Shown here piece by piece: positions 34,383 to 42,838 of a DNA stretch of 64,000 nucleotides (its first letter is position 1; each line of letters opens with the position of its first letter). A program made the position numbers and the translations under genes. Under the pieces are notes generated by a model. It saw only the letters and a list, made by a program, of their open reading frames with translations, made no database searches and was not told the origin of the DNA. Origin of the DNA: Microbacterium psychrotolerans (GTDB lineage: Bacteria; Actinomycetota; Actinomycetes; Actinomycetales; Microbacteriaceae); contig NZ_JAVFWO010000005.1 in assembly GCF_031085295.1 (NCBI RefSeq), forward strand, positions 248,001 to 312,000, in the 5' to 3' direction.

Positions 34383-34787
34383 ATGAGCGACCCGCCCCGC
34401 AGGCCCGGCCCGCCACGACTCGCGGTACGGGTGACCGAGCCGGTCGCCCGCGCGCTGGCGGGCAAGCGATGGTTCCCGCTGTGGGCCGTGGTGCACCACC
34501 GCGGACGCCGCAGCGGCACCGCCTATGCGACCCCCGTCGCCGTGGTGCCGACCGCCGACCCCGACGCGATCCTCATCGGCCTGCCGTGGGGGGCCGACAC
34601 GAACTGGGCGCGCAACGTCGTCGCGGCGGGCGGTGCGACCCTGCGGTGGCGAGGCGACGACGTGGCCGCCACCGCGCCGCGCATCGTGCCCGCCGCCGAG
34701 GCAGCCCGCTTGGCGAAGACTCCCTTCCGTGCCGTCGTGAGACGGATGCCGGCGGCCATCGTGCTGCGCCGGGCGCGGCCCGCGTGA
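34383..34787 (+). CDS. Deazaflavin-dependent nitroreductase-like (DDN/DUF385) protein
   Basis: A 134-residue member of the DDN family: PLWAVVHHRGRRSGTAYATP (the family HxGRxSG..Y.TP motif), then WGADTNWARNVVAAGGATLRW. These small split-barrel proteins bind F420 and reduce quinones or nitro compounds at the membrane. No classical ribosome site is seen. The stop codon lies inside a 26-bp tandem repeat that continues past the gene. Confidence 0.82.
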   Translation: MSDPPRRPGPPRLAVRVTEPVARALAGKRWFPLWAVVHHRGRRSGTAYATPVAVVPTADPDAILIGLPWGADTNWARNVVAAGGATLRWRGDDVAATAPRIVPAAEAARLAKTPFRAVVRRMPAAIVLRRARPA

Positions 34788-34839
34788 CCCTGTGCCGGGC
34801 GCGGCCCGCGTGACCCTGTGCCGAGCGCGGCCCGCGTGA
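34771..34839. repeat. 26-bp tandem repeat over the stop codon of the DDN gene
   Basis: The unit GGGCGCGGCCCGCGTGACCC plus TGTGCC occurs at 34771-34796 and exactly again at 34797-34822, with a third partial copy at 34823-34839 (one change). The first copy encodes the protein's last residues (ARPA) and stop codon; the next copies repeat that end outside the gene. It looks like a recent slippage duplication. Confidence 0.85.
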
Positions 34840-34871
34840 TTGTGCGAGCCGCGCCCTGTCCGGGGATCGGG

Positions 34872-35864
34872 TCAAGCGAACGCGCGCAGCCGCTCGAGCA
34901 GCGGCTCGGCGGCTTCGGCGAGGAACCGTTCCTGCTGCTCGTCGCCGATCTGCACGAGCGCGACGTCGGTGAAGCCGGCGTCGAGGTAGGGACGCACGCT
35001 CTCGGCGAGCTCGTCGAGATCCGGTCCGCACGGGATGGACGACGCGATGTCGTCCAGCCGCACGAAGCTGCTCGCGGCCTCGAAGCCGGCGGGCGTCGGC
35101 AGCTCCGCGTTGACCGGCCAGCCGCCGCCGAACCACCGGAACTGCTCGTGTGCGCGTTGGACGGCGGTGTCCTTGTCAGGATCCCACGAGATCGGGATCT
35201 GGCCGATCTTGCGGGACCCGCCGTCGGTGCCGGGTCCGGCATCCGTGCGGCGCGCATCGTCCCAGAGCTGCACCAGCTCGGGCTTCGGCTCCACGGCGAT
35301 CATGTGGTCGGCCATCGGAGCGAACGATCCGATCGACTCCTCGCCCGACACGGCGACGCCGATCTCGACCCTCGTGTCGGGCACGTCCCAGATGCGCGCG
35401 GAGTCGACGCGGAAGTGCTCGCCCTGGTACGTCAGCAGCTCGCCCGAGTGCAGTTCTCGGATGATCTCGATGGCCTCGATCAGCCGATCCTGGCGGACGT
35501 CGACGTTCGGCCAGCCCTGCCCGACGACGTGCTCGTTCAGGTTCTCGCCGGATCCGAGCCCGAGGATGAACCGGCCCTCGCTGAGGATCTGCAGCGTGGC
35601 AGCCTTCTGCGCCACCACGGCGGGGTGATAGCGCATGGTCGGGCAGGTGACGTACGTCATCAGCTCGACGCGCGAGGTCGCCTGGGCCACGGCTCCCAGC
35701 ACCGTCCAGGCGTACGGAGAGTGGCCCTGGCTCACGAGCCAGGGCGAGTAGTGGTCGCTGGACACCTCGAAGTCGAAGCCGGCGTCCTCCGCCGTCTGCG
35801 CGTAGCGCACCAGTTCTCGCGGGCCGCTCTGCTCGCCCATCAGCGTGTATCCGAATCGCACCAT
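34872..35864 (-). CDS. LLM-class F420-dependent oxidoreductase (glucose-6-phosphate-dehydrogenase-like)
   Basis: A 330-residue TIM-barrel protein of the luciferase-like superfamily, FGYTLMGEQSGPRELVRYAQ, FDFEVSSDHYSPWLVSQGHS, LMTYVTCPTMRYHPAVVAQK and FILGLGSGENLNEH. These match the F420-dependent TIGR03557-type group related to F420-G6PDH. It oxidises or reduces its substrate with cofactor F420; the substrate is not known. GGAGGAG lies 5 nt before the ATG. It converges on the DDN-like gene. Confidence 0.88.
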   Translation of the reverse strand: MVRFGYTLMGEQSGPRELVRYAQTAEDAGFDFEVSSDHYSPWLVSQGHSPYAWTVLGAVAQATSRVELMTYVTCPTMRYHPAVVAQKAATLQILSEGRFILGLGSGENLNEHVVGQGWPNVDVRQDRLIEAIEIIRELHSGELLTYQGEHFRVDSARIWDVPDTRVEIGVAVSGEESIGSFAPMADHMIAVEPKPELVQLWDDARRTDAGPGTDGGSRKIGQIPISWDPDKDTAVQRAHEQFRWFGGGWPVNAELPTPAGFEAASSFVRLDDIASSIPCGPDLDELAESVRPYLDAGFTDVALVQIGDEQQERFLAEAAEPLLERLRAFA

Positions 35865-36086
35865 CGTCGCTCCTCCGCATCTGCGCCACGGGGCCACCGC
35901 GGATGGCGGCCGCCTTCGGCACGATACGAACGAACGGGCGAGGTCGCCCGGGGATTGCGACCCCGCGTTGCGGGTGCTAACGACGAGGTGGTCTCTCGTG
36001 CGCACCGCCGTCGCCGCGGGGGTTTCGGGCTGTCGGCGTCCGCGGCTAGCGTGGGGCCGCACGTGCCGCACACCCTGGAGGTCCGC

Positions 36087-36695
36087 ATGTCAGCCGTCGT
36101 CGCCACGATGTCGATCACGCTCGACGGGTTCGGGTCCGGCATCCACCAGACCGAGGAACGGCCGTTCGGCGAGGTGCCCGAGAGCGCACTGCACCGGTGG
36201 ATGGTCGAGACGCCCGACGAGAACCGCGCCGAGATCGACGCGATCGTCGATGCCGGCGCCTTCATCATGGGGCGCAACATGTACGGCCCTGTACGCGGGG
36301 AATGGGACCGCGACTGGCGGGGATGGTGGGGCCCGAACCCGCCGTACCACGCCCCGGTCTTCGTGCTCACGCACTATCCGCACGACCCGATCGAGATGGC
36401 CGGGGGAACGACCTTCCACTTCGTCACCGACGGCATCCACGCGGCGCTGGAGCGCGCACGAGACGCCGCCGGCGATCGAGACGTCCACGTCGCCGGCGGT
36501 CCGTCGACCACGAACGCCTACCTCGCGGCAGGGCTCATCGACGAACTGGCGCTGCAGATCTCGCCGAGCATCGTCGGGGGAGGGCTCCGGCTGTTCGAGG
36601 GGGTCGGGCCCCTGCGCCTCGAGCAGATCTCGGGGCGGCGGGCGTCGCTCGTCACGCACGTGCGATATCGCGTGCTCCCCGCGGAGACCGCGTGA
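36087..36695 (+). CDS. Dihydrofolate-reductase-like (RibD C-terminal type) protein
   Basis: A 202-residue protein with the DHFR/RibD_C fold: ATMSITLDGFGSGI, AFIMGRNMYGPVRGEW, DVHVAGGPSTTNAYLAAGLI and DELALQISPSIVGGGLRLFE. Members of this COG0262-like group use NADPH, but the substrate is usually unknown and they are not the essential folate enzyme. GGAGG lies 6 nt before ATG 36087. The next gene starts inside its stop codon. Confidence 0.88.
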   Translation: MSAVVATMSITLDGFGSGIHQTEERPFGEVPESALHRWMVETPDENRAEIDAIVDAGAFIMGRNMYGPVRGEWDRDWRGWWGPNPPYHAPVFVLTHYPHDPIEMAGGTTFHFVTDGIHAALERARDAAGDRDVHVAGGPSTTNAYLAAGLIDELALQISPSIVGGGLRLFEGVGPLRLEQISGRRASLVTHVRYRVLPAETA

Positions 36696-37780
36696 CGGCG
36701 CATCAGCTCACGCGGGACCAGGCTCGTCGCATCGTCGTGCGCGCGCAGCTGCTCGACGCGGACCGTCCCGGTGACGTCGTAGAGGTCGCCGAACAGCTCG
36801 GCTACATCAAGATCGATCCCACGGCGACGATCGCGCCCTGCGAGCACACGGTGCTGTGGTCGCGCATCGGCTGGTCGTACGAGCCGGGTCAGCTGCGCAA
36901 GGCGGTCGAGGACGACCGCCTGCTGTTCGAGTTCGACGGCGCCTTCCGGCCGATGAGCCTGCTGCCGCTGATGCTGCCTGGAATGCGCCGCTGGCCGCAA
37001 CGCGAGAGCAGCAAGCAGTGGCTGGCGGCGAATGCGGGTTTCCGGGCCGACGTGCTCGCGCGACTGGGCGCGGAAGGTCCTCTGCTCGCGAGCGACATCC
37101 CCGACACCGCGCAGGTCAGCCGCGCGCCCGACGGCTGGTCGGGCACGAATCAGGTGCCCCACATGCTCGACTTCCTGTTGCGCCAGGGCGAGGTGGCCGT
37201 CACCGGGCGCGAGGGGCGTCATCGCCGCTGGGATCTCGCCGAGCGCGTCTACCCGCAGGACCTGCCGGAGTACGACGACGAGGAGGCCGCTACGCTGCTG
37301 GCCGCGCGGCGCCTGCAATCCGCGGGCATCGCGAAGCCGCACTGGTTCTGGACCGGTGTCGCGAAGGACAGCGGTGAGCCGGCGGTGGTCGAGGGCAGCT
37401 CCGTCACGTACCGCGTCGATCCCGAGGCGCTCGCCGCGCTCGAGGACGAGGACTCCGGCGGCCGCGTCGCATTCCTCAACCCGTACGACAGCATCCTGTT
37501 CGACCGCAGACGTCTCGAGGACCTGTTCGAGTTCACCTACGTGCTCGAGCAGTTCAAGCCGAAGGCGCAGCGCCGCTACGGCTTCTTCGCTCATCCGATC
37601 CTGATGGGCGACCGTTTCGTCGGGATGCTCGACGCCGAAGTCGACCGCGAACGCGAGGTGCTGAAGGTGACCGCCGTCCACGAGTTCCTCCCGTTCGAGC
37701 CTGAGGAGGCCGACATCGTGCGCGCCGAGATCGCCGACCTCGCCGAGTGGCTCGGCGTATCGGTGACCGGGCTTCCCTGA
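36692..37780 (+). CDS. YcaQ-like winged-helix protein (HTH_42), putative DNA glycosylase family
   Basis: A 362-residue member of the YcaQ/AlkX family (DUF1006, HTH_42): N-terminal TRDQARRIVVRAQLL, VAEQLGYIKIDPTATIAPCEHTVLWSRIG, EFDGAFRPMSLLPLM, and C-terminal FLNPYDSILFDRRRLEDLFEF with KPKAQRRYGFFAHPILMGDRFVG. YcaQ of E. coli unhooks interstrand crosslinks. This protein lacks the exact QxQ-type motif at IKIDP, so activity is uncertain. GTG 36692 overlaps the DHFR-like gene by 4 nt. Confidence 0.85.
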   Translation: MTAHQLTRDQARRIVVRAQLLDADRPGDVVEVAEQLGYIKIDPTATIAPCEHTVLWSRIGWSYEPGQLRKAVEDDRLLFEFDGAFRPMSLLPLMLPGMRRWPQRESSKQWLAANAGFRADVLARLGAEGPLLASDIPDTAQVSRAPDGWSGTNQVPHMLDFLLRQGEVAVTGREGRHRRWDLAERVYPQDLPEYDDEEAATLLAARRLQSAGIAKPHWFWTGVAKDSGEPAVVEGSSVTYRVDPEALAALEDEDSGGRVAFLNPYDSILFDRRRLEDLFEFTYVLEQFKPKAQRRYGFFAHPILMGDRFVGMLDAEVDREREVLKVTAVHEFLPFEPEEADIVRAEIADLAEWLGVSVTGLP

Positions 37781-37872
37781 ACGGGCGGATGCCGCGTACG
37801 CGGGTAAGCGCGTCGCACTCGCACAGCAGGACGAGGCGTGGAGATCATCGCGGTCTCGGTACGCTCGATCAC

Positions 37873-38382
37873 GTGACTCCTCGTACGCTCGCCGGTGGCG
37901 CGATCCTTCGTGAGGCCCGGCGGGGTGACGAGGCCGGCATCCTCGCGTGCATCCAAGGGCTCGCGGTGTACGAACGCGAGCCCGATGCGGTCGAGAATAC
38001 TGTCGACGCCCTCGAGGCGGCGCTGTTCGGCGACGAGCCGCGCGTCTTCGCCCACGTCGTCGAGCGGGACGGCGAGATCGTCGGCATCGCGATCTGGTTC
38101 GTCACGTACTCGACCTGGACCGGGCGGCACGGCGTCTGGCTCGAGGACCTCTTCGTCGATCACCGGCAGCGTGCGTTCGGCTACGGCAAGGCGCTGCTCG
38201 CGTCGCTGGCGGGCGTGTGCGTGGACCGCGGGTACTCGCGCTTCGAATGGACGGTTCTCGACTGGAACGAACCCGCGATCGGGTTCTACCGCTCGATCGG
38301 CGCCGAACCGATGGGCGAGTGGACGACGCAGCGCCTCACCGGCGAGGCCCTCGCCGCCCTCGCGGCAACGCTCGACGACTGA
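37873..38382 (+). CDS. GNAT-family N-acetyltransferase
   Basis: A 169-residue GCN5-type acetyltransferase: ILREARRGDEAGILACIQGL at the start, VWLEDLFVDHRQRAFGYGKALLASLA with the acetyl-CoA pyrophosphate loop (R-x-x-G-x-G/A), and FEWTVLDWNEPAIGFYRSIGAEPMGEW. The last pattern is typical of the diamine/spermidine N-acetyltransferase subgroup, but the substrate is not certain. GTG 37873 follows TACGCT (37860-37865) by 7 nt, so I prefer it to the earlier open frame. Confidence 0.87.
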   Translation: MTPRTLAGGAILREARRGDEAGILACIQGLAVYEREPDAVENTVDALEAALFGDEPRVFAHVVERDGEIVGIAIWFVTYSTWTGRHGVWLEDLFVDHRQRAFGYGKALLASLAGVCVDRGYSRFEWTVLDWNEPAIGFYRSIGAEPMGEWTTQRLTGEALAALAATLDD

Positions 38383-38458
38383 CGGCGCCGGGCTGGCGCT
38401 CGACGCCTGACCCGCTCACGGGCACGCCCGACGGCGCGTCGGCTCGCGGAGGCCGCCG

Positions 38459-38794
38459 CTAGGGCACGCGGTTCGACACGGTCAGCAGCACGACCGAGTC
38501 CTCGAGCGCGGCGAGACTATGACGCTGCGGGGGAACGGTGAGGTGATCGCCGGACTCGCCTTCCCACGCATCGTCCGCCGCGATCAGGCGCACGCGGCCG
38601 CGGAGCACCTGGAGCGTCGCCTCGTGCGGGCTGTCGTGCTCGGAGAGCTCATGGCCGGCGAGCAGTGCGATGACGGTCTCCCGCAGGGCGTTCTCATGGC
38701 CGCCGCGGATGGTGCGTGCCGCGCGGCCGCTGGATGCCTCGCGCGCCTTCGCCATGAGGTCGTCGATCACGTCGGCCAGGTCCCTGCTGTCCAT
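38459..38794 (-). CDS. Small cupin-domain protein
   Basis: A 111-residue cupin: helical N-terminus (DVIDDLMAKAREASSGRAAR), then the beta-barrel with LAGHELSEHDSPHEATLQVLRGRVRLI and VPPQRHSLAALEDSVVLLTV. The metal ligands of cupin motif 1 (H..H...E) and motif 2 (His) are visible. Members bind a metal and a small ligand or stress signal. GGAGG lies 8 nt before the ATG. Confidence 0.85.
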   Translation of the reverse strand: MDSRDLADVIDDLMAKAREASSGRAARTIRGGHENALRETVIALLAGHELSEHDSPHEATLQVLRGRVRLIAADDAWEGESGDHLTVPPQRHSLAALEDSVVLLTVSNRVP

Positions 38795-38871
38795 AGCATC
38801 GCCTCCATCGCCTCGGCTGGCGGGAGTCTACCGGTGCGGCTCGTGCCACTGACAGGGGTCCGCGGTGCGGC

Positions 38872-39195
38872 TCAGCCGAGCACCTCGGATCCGCCGTCGT
38901 CCGGCGGCTCCGGGACGACCTGCAGACCCACCGGCGAGTTGGCGGTGCGCATCAGCGCCTCGAGCCAGGTCCGGTTGATCTTCGCCGGGCGGCCGCCGTA
39001 GTAGGTGAACACCAGGCTCGCCGCGGCGTGCACCCAGACGGTCGTCCGTCCGCCGCCGGTGCTGACGTCGCCGTGCCACGTGAAGTAGAAGGGCTCGTTC
39101 CGGCGCAGCTTCGTGCCGATCGCGACCTGCAGGTGCGAGAGCGCGCGATCGTCGAACTCCGCGCGGATGCCGCCCTCGTAGATGAACTTGCCCAC
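38872..39195 (-). CDS. DUF7882 family protein (often mis-labelled ATP-dependent DNA ligase)
   Basis: A 107-residue protein with the pattern common in Microbacteriaceae: MGKFIYEGG-like start (here GTG), FDDRALSHLQVAIGTKLRRN, EPFYFTWHGDV, GGRTTVWVHAAASLVFTYYG, INRTWLEALMRTANSPVGLQ and VVPEP. GTG 39195 has GGAGG 3 nt upstream, a short spacing. Databases often call it a ligase, but it has no ligase catalytic motif. Function unknown. Confidence 0.78.
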   Translation of the reverse strand: MGKFIYEGGIRAEFDDRALSHLQVAIGTKLRRNEPFYFTWHGDVSTGGGRTTVWVHAAASLVFTYYGGRPAKINRTWLEALMRTANSPVGLQVVPEPPDDGGSEVLG

Positions 39196-39310
39196 GTGCC
39201 TCCCTCGGCGAGCCGCATGCCCGCACGAAGAGACTCTGCGACAGCTCGCACGACCCCGGCACACCGTGGATCGTCCTGCGAAAGCGCGGCCCGCAAACGA
39301 AACGCCGGCG

Positions 39311-39736
39311 TCACCCGCCGCGCAGCGTCTGCCGCGGCGGCCTCCCGTATGCGTCGCGGTAATGCTTGGCGAACCGCGAGGCGCTTGCGAAGCCCCACCG
39401 TCGCGCGACCTCCGACACGCTCACGGGCGTCGCCTGCTGCAGTTCGGCGTGCGCCCCGGCCAGTCGTTCGCGTCGGAGATATTCCGTGGGCGTCTGGTCG
39501 AGGGCGCGACGGAAGGCGTACTGAAGCCCCCGCGGGGAGATGCCGGACGCCACGGCGACATCGTCGATGGTGATCGCCTCGTGCGCGTGCTGCTCCATGA
39601 AGGCGATCGCACGCCGGACGCTTCGCGGGGCGGCGCGTCGCTGGGACGAGCGTTCGAGGGCGTCGCCGAAAGCGGGGCGCGCACATCGGCGCGGGTGTGC
39701 CAGCGCGCGCTCGTCAGCCCGTCCAGCGCGAGCCAC
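39311..39736 (-). pseudogene. AraC-family regulator, N-terminally truncated
   Basis: The last about 100 residues are a complete AraC HTH pair: AIAFMEQHAHEAITIDDVAV, then ASGISPRGLQYAFRRALDQTPTEYLRRERL, and WGFASASRFAKHYRDAYGRPP. Full-length relatives with this C-terminus have about 220 further N-terminal residues. Only 140 bp separate the best start (GTG 39736) from the divergent antiporter promoter, so the sensor domain is missing, and the coding signal shifts frame near 39700. It may be a remnant or a small stand-alone DNA-binding protein. A perfect 19-bp palindrome lies just upstream. Confidence 0.55.
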
Positions 39737-39766
39737 GGCGACCCCGCATTCAGGGGCACGTGCCGC

Positions 39767-39785
39767 AGTGTCCGGTCCGGACACT
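39767..39785. promoter_or_regulatory. Perfect 19-bp palindrome, operator-like
   Basis: AGTGTCCGG-T-CCGGACACT is a perfect inverted repeat with a 1-nt centre between the truncated AraC gene (39736) and the antiporter start (39918). It is too short for a typical terminator and is well placed to control either gene. Confidence 0.5.
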
Positions 39786-39917
39786 CTCACCCGCGGGCAG
39801 GGGAGGGTCAGAATGCCCGCGGCCGCTCGGCAGCGGTCGGCGGCGCCGCTCGCGACATCCGGGAATCCCGCCGCCCGCGGTGCGGTTGGATGATGATTGC
39901 ACCGAAGGGAGCCCCGC

Positions 39918-41624
39918 ATGAACGGACTCGAGGTCACTGTCCTGCTCGGAATCACCGTGCTCACCGGTGCGATCCTCGCGCCGAAGCTGCGAGTGGCCGT
40001 ACCGCTGCTGCTCGTCGTCGCCGGCCTCGCTCTGGGTTTCATCCCCGAGGTGCGCGAGATCGCGCTGCCGCCCGAGACCGTGCTGCTGCTCTTCCTGCCT
40101 GTGCTGCTGTTCTGGGAGAGCATGACGACCTCGCTGCGGTCCATCCGCCGGGACTTCCGCGGCATCTTCCTCATGAGCACGGCGCTCGTCGTCGCCAGCG
40201 CTTTCGCCGTCGCCGGCGTCGCCTACGCCCTCGGGCTGCCCTGGAACGCCGCGCTCATCCTCGGCGCCGCGGTCGCCCCGACCGACGCGACCGCAGTGGC
40301 CGCGCTCGGGCGCATGCTGCCGCGACGCAACTTCATGAACCTCAAGGCCGAGAGCCTCACCAACGACGGGACCGCGCTCGTGATCTACGGCGTCGCCGTC
40401 GGTGTCGCCGCCGGCGGCCAGTACACCCCGCTCGACGTCACGGGCCTGGTGGTGCTGTCGTACGTGGGCGGGGCCGCGGCGGGTGTCGTCGTCGCGGGTC
40501 TCGCGTACCTCGTCATGCGGCGGGTCCGGAACACGCTCAACCTCAACATCGCCCTGCTGCTCGTGCCGTTCACCGCGTTCCTGCTCGCCGAGCTCGTCCA
40601 CGCCTCCGGTGTGCTCGCGGTGGTCGTGGCGGGACTCATCGTCGCGTACATCACGCCCCGGATCAGCACGGCCGCGTCGCGGCGCCAGGCGGCGTGGACG
40701 TGGCCGCTCGGCTCCTTCCTCCTCAACGGCTCGCTGTTCGTGCTCATCGGCTTCGAGGTGCAGGCCGTCGCGCACGAGATCCCCGGGCGCGAGATCGGCT
40801 GGCTGGTCGTCGTCACGCTGGCGTCGTGGCTGGTGCTGCTCGTCGCGCGGTTCGTCTTCCAGACGACGTCGGTCATGATCATCCGCATTCTGGACCGCCG
40901 GCCGTCTCAGCGACTGCGACGCACCACGTATCGTGCACGGATCGTCAGCGCGGTGGCCGGCTTCCGCGGCGCGGTCTCGCTCGCGATCGCGCTGTCGGTG
41001 CCGCTCACGACGACCGCGGGCGACCCGATGCCGGGACGCGACGAGATCATCTTCGTCACGGCGGGCATCATCCTGCTGACCCTCCTCGTGCAGGGACCGA
41101 TCCTGCCGGCTGTCGTGCGGTGGGCGCGCCTGCCCGACGACACGGCGATGCAGCGGGAGCTCGAACTCGCCGAGCGCGCGATCACCGGCGCGGCCCTCAC
41201 CGCGATGAAGGATCTCGCCCACGACCACGGTGTCAGCGAGGAGACCCGCGACCGCCTCACGCGCGACTACTACGACTACCTCGAGCGCAACAACGAGCGC
41301 GTGCAAGCCCGCGAGCAGGCCGAGGTCGACCGTCGGATCGCCGATCTCGACAAGATGATCGGGACGACGGATGCCGAGGCCGAGGGCGAGGCCGAGACAG
41401 CCGCCACCGCCACTGCGGTGCTCGATCCGCCCGCCCCGCTGCCGTCGCCGCGCGAACGAGACGAGGAGTACTCGCGCCTGCGGATCGCTCTGCTGGACCG
41501 CAAGCGCGAGGTGCTGTACCGGCTGCGCCGCGAGGGTGCCGTGGACGATGCCGTGGTGACGCAGATCCAGACCAGGCTGGACGTGGAGGAGCTGCGCATC
41601 ACCGGCATCGAGGTGCTCGACTGA
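39918..41624 (+). CDS. Na+/H+ antiporter, CPA1/NhaP family
   Basis: A 568-residue antiporter with about 12 membrane segments: ILGAAVAPTDATAVAALGRM holds the conserved APTD-type ion-binding region, SLTNDGTALVIYG the ND motif, and VAGFRGAVSLAIALSVP the last conserved helix. A long cytoplasmic tail (from about residue 400) is charged and helical (LTRDYYDYLERNNERVQARE, DEEYSRLRIALLDRKREVLY), typical of NhaP-type regulatory tails. It exchanges Na+ or other monovalent cations for H+. GAAGGGAG lies before ATG 39918. Confidence 0.92.
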   Translation: MNGLEVTVLLGITVLTGAILAPKLRVAVPLLLVVAGLALGFIPEVREIALPPETVLLLFLPVLLFWESMTTSLRSIRRDFRGIFLMSTALVVASAFAVAGVAYALGLPWNAALILGAAVAPTDATAVAALGRMLPRRNFMNLKAESLTNDGTALVIYGVAVGVAAGGQYTPLDVTGLVVLSYVGGAAAGVVVAGLAYLVMRRVRNTLNLNIALLLVPFTAFLLAELVHASGVLAVVVAGLIVAYITPRISTAASRRQAAWTWPLGSFLLNGSLFVLIGFEVQAVAHEIPGREIGWLVVVTLASWLVLLVARFVFQTTSVMIIRILDRRPSQRLRRTTYRARIVSAVAGFRGAVSLAIALSVPLTTTAGDPMPGRDEIIFVTAGIILLTLLVQGPILPAVVRWARLPDDTAMQRELELAERAITGAALTAMKDLAHDHGVSEETRDRLTRDYYDYLERNNERVQAREQAEVDRRIADLDKMIGTTDAEAEGEAETAATATAVLDPPAPLPSPRERDEEYSRLRIALLDRKREVLYRLRREGAVDDAVVTQIQTRLDVEELRITGIEVLD

Positions 41625-41667
41625 TTGCCGCCGTCGGCGAGTCTTCGGCGGCGTGAGGGGCGGCAGC

Positions 41668-42279
41668 TCAGGCCGCAGGCTCGCGCAGGCCGGCTGAGAT
41701 GAGATCGGCGAGTGCGGGCAGGTCAGCCGCATCGGCAGGACCGGCGAGCTCGTCGCCCGCCGCTGCCGGCGCGAGCTCGTCTGCGGAGTGGGCGGGGAGC
41801 GTCGGGGTCGTGATGATCGCCACCCAGGCTTCCGCCGCGATCCGCACGCGCCGTGCGGCGATCGGATGCAGGATGCTCGCGCCGAGCACGCGCTCGACGA
41901 TCGCCTGCAGCTGGCTGCGGTAGTCGCGGAGCCTCGCGCGCACCTCGGGGTGCGTCCGGTGCTCGCGCCACACGATGACGCGGCGCACCGCCGACTCGCT
42001 CTGCAGTTCGCGGAGCCTCCCCGTGACGTTGAGCAGCGACTGCGCGGGATCGCCCTCGGCGATCAGCCCTGAAGTGTCGATGGGATCGAGGTCGAGCCGT
42101 TCGCCCATCAGCGCACGCAGCAGATCGGTCTTGCTGGGGAAGTAGTAGAAGAGCAGTCCCTTGGGCACGCCGGCCAGGTCGGCGATCGCGCCCGTCGGGG
42201 TGGCGTCGAAGCCGCGCTCGGCGAAGAGGCGTTCGGCCGCGTCCAGGATGAGGATCCGGCTCTCCCGGGTTCGGGTCAT
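41668..42279 (-). CDS. TetR-family regulator
   Basis: A 203-residue TetR protein. HTH: ILDAAERLFAERGFDATPTGAIADLAGVPKGLLFYYFPSKTDLLRA, near residues 9-55, followed by a helical ligand domain. The second gene of a two-gene unit with the SPW-repeat protein (84 bp upstream), whose promoter carries a TetR-type operator, so autorepression is likely. GGAGG lies 8 nt before the ATG. Confidence 0.9.
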   Translation of the reverse strand: MTRTRESRILILDAAERLFAERGFDATPTGAIADLAGVPKGLLFYYFPSKTDLLRALMGERLDLDPIDTSGLIAEGDPAQSLLNVTGRLRELQSESAVRRVIVWREHRTHPEVRARLRDYRSQLQAIVERVLGASILHPIAARRVRIAAEAWVAIITTPTLPAHSADELAPAAAGDELAGPADAADLPALADLISAGLREPAA

Positions 42280-42363
42280 CTCGGGTCCTCCGGAAAGGCG
42301 CGGGGGCAGCCGGCGGTCACCGGCGCCCCCGTCTCGACGGCGCACGTCAGTGGGAAGGGCACC

Positions 42364-42720
42364 TCAGTGCGGGAGGGAACGGTCGTGCATGTGCATGGCC
42401 GGTCGGATGGCGAGTGCCGCGACGATCACCGCGACCGCCCCGCCGATCCAGCAGATCCAGGCGGCCGTGGAGTCCATGCGGGCGAAACCGCCCAGCCACG
42501 GAGCGACGAACAGCACCGCACCGAGCGCGAGCTGCACGTACTCCATCGCGACCATGCCGGGCATCGCGAGGTTGATGACACCGGCGACGATCAGCAGGAC
42601 GCCGACGATCAGCATCCACGGCATGGAGGCGCCCATCGGCGGTATGAACAGCGCCGCCACTGCGGCGACGAGGCCCACGACCACGGCGACCCAGTCCTCC
42701 CAACGAGTCCACTTGTTCAT
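42364..42720 (-). CDS. SPW-repeat membrane protein
   Basis: A 118-residue protein with four membrane helices. Its start, MNKWTRWEDWVAVVVGLVAA, and two related helical hairpins (PPMGASMPWMLIVGVLLIVAG and APWLGGFARMDSTAAWICWI) mark the SPW repeat family (the motif is degenerate here). AAGGAGGAG lies 6 nt before ATG 42720. It is co-transcribed with the TetR gene. Function unknown; such proteins are often stress-inducible. Confidence 0.85.
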   Translation of the reverse strand: MNKWTRWEDWVAVVVGLVAAVAALFIPPMGASMPWMLIVGVLLIVAGVINLAMPGMVAMEYVQLALGAVLFVAPWLGGFARMDSTAAWICWIGGAVAVIVAALAIRPAMHMHDRSLPH

Positions 42721-42772
42721 CGGAATCTCCTCCTTCGGAGACGGTGATGGCTCCCGATCGGGGGTCGATTCC

Positions 42773-42801
42773 ACGGTATTCCTGACTGACCGACCGGTCA
42801 A
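42773..42801 (-). promoter_or_regulatory. Promoter with overlapping TetR-type operator for the SPW-TetR operon
   Basis: Minus strand: -35 TTGACC (42801-42796), 17-bp spacer, -10 TACCGT (42778-42773). The stretch TTGACCGGTCGGTCA (42801-42787), a near-palindrome of TGACCG/CGGTCA half sites, covers the -35 box. This is the classic layout of a TetR-repressed promoter. Confidence 0.7.
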
Positions 42802-42838
42802 GATCCCTGACGCAGCGGCATCCGGGCCCCGCGAGGTC

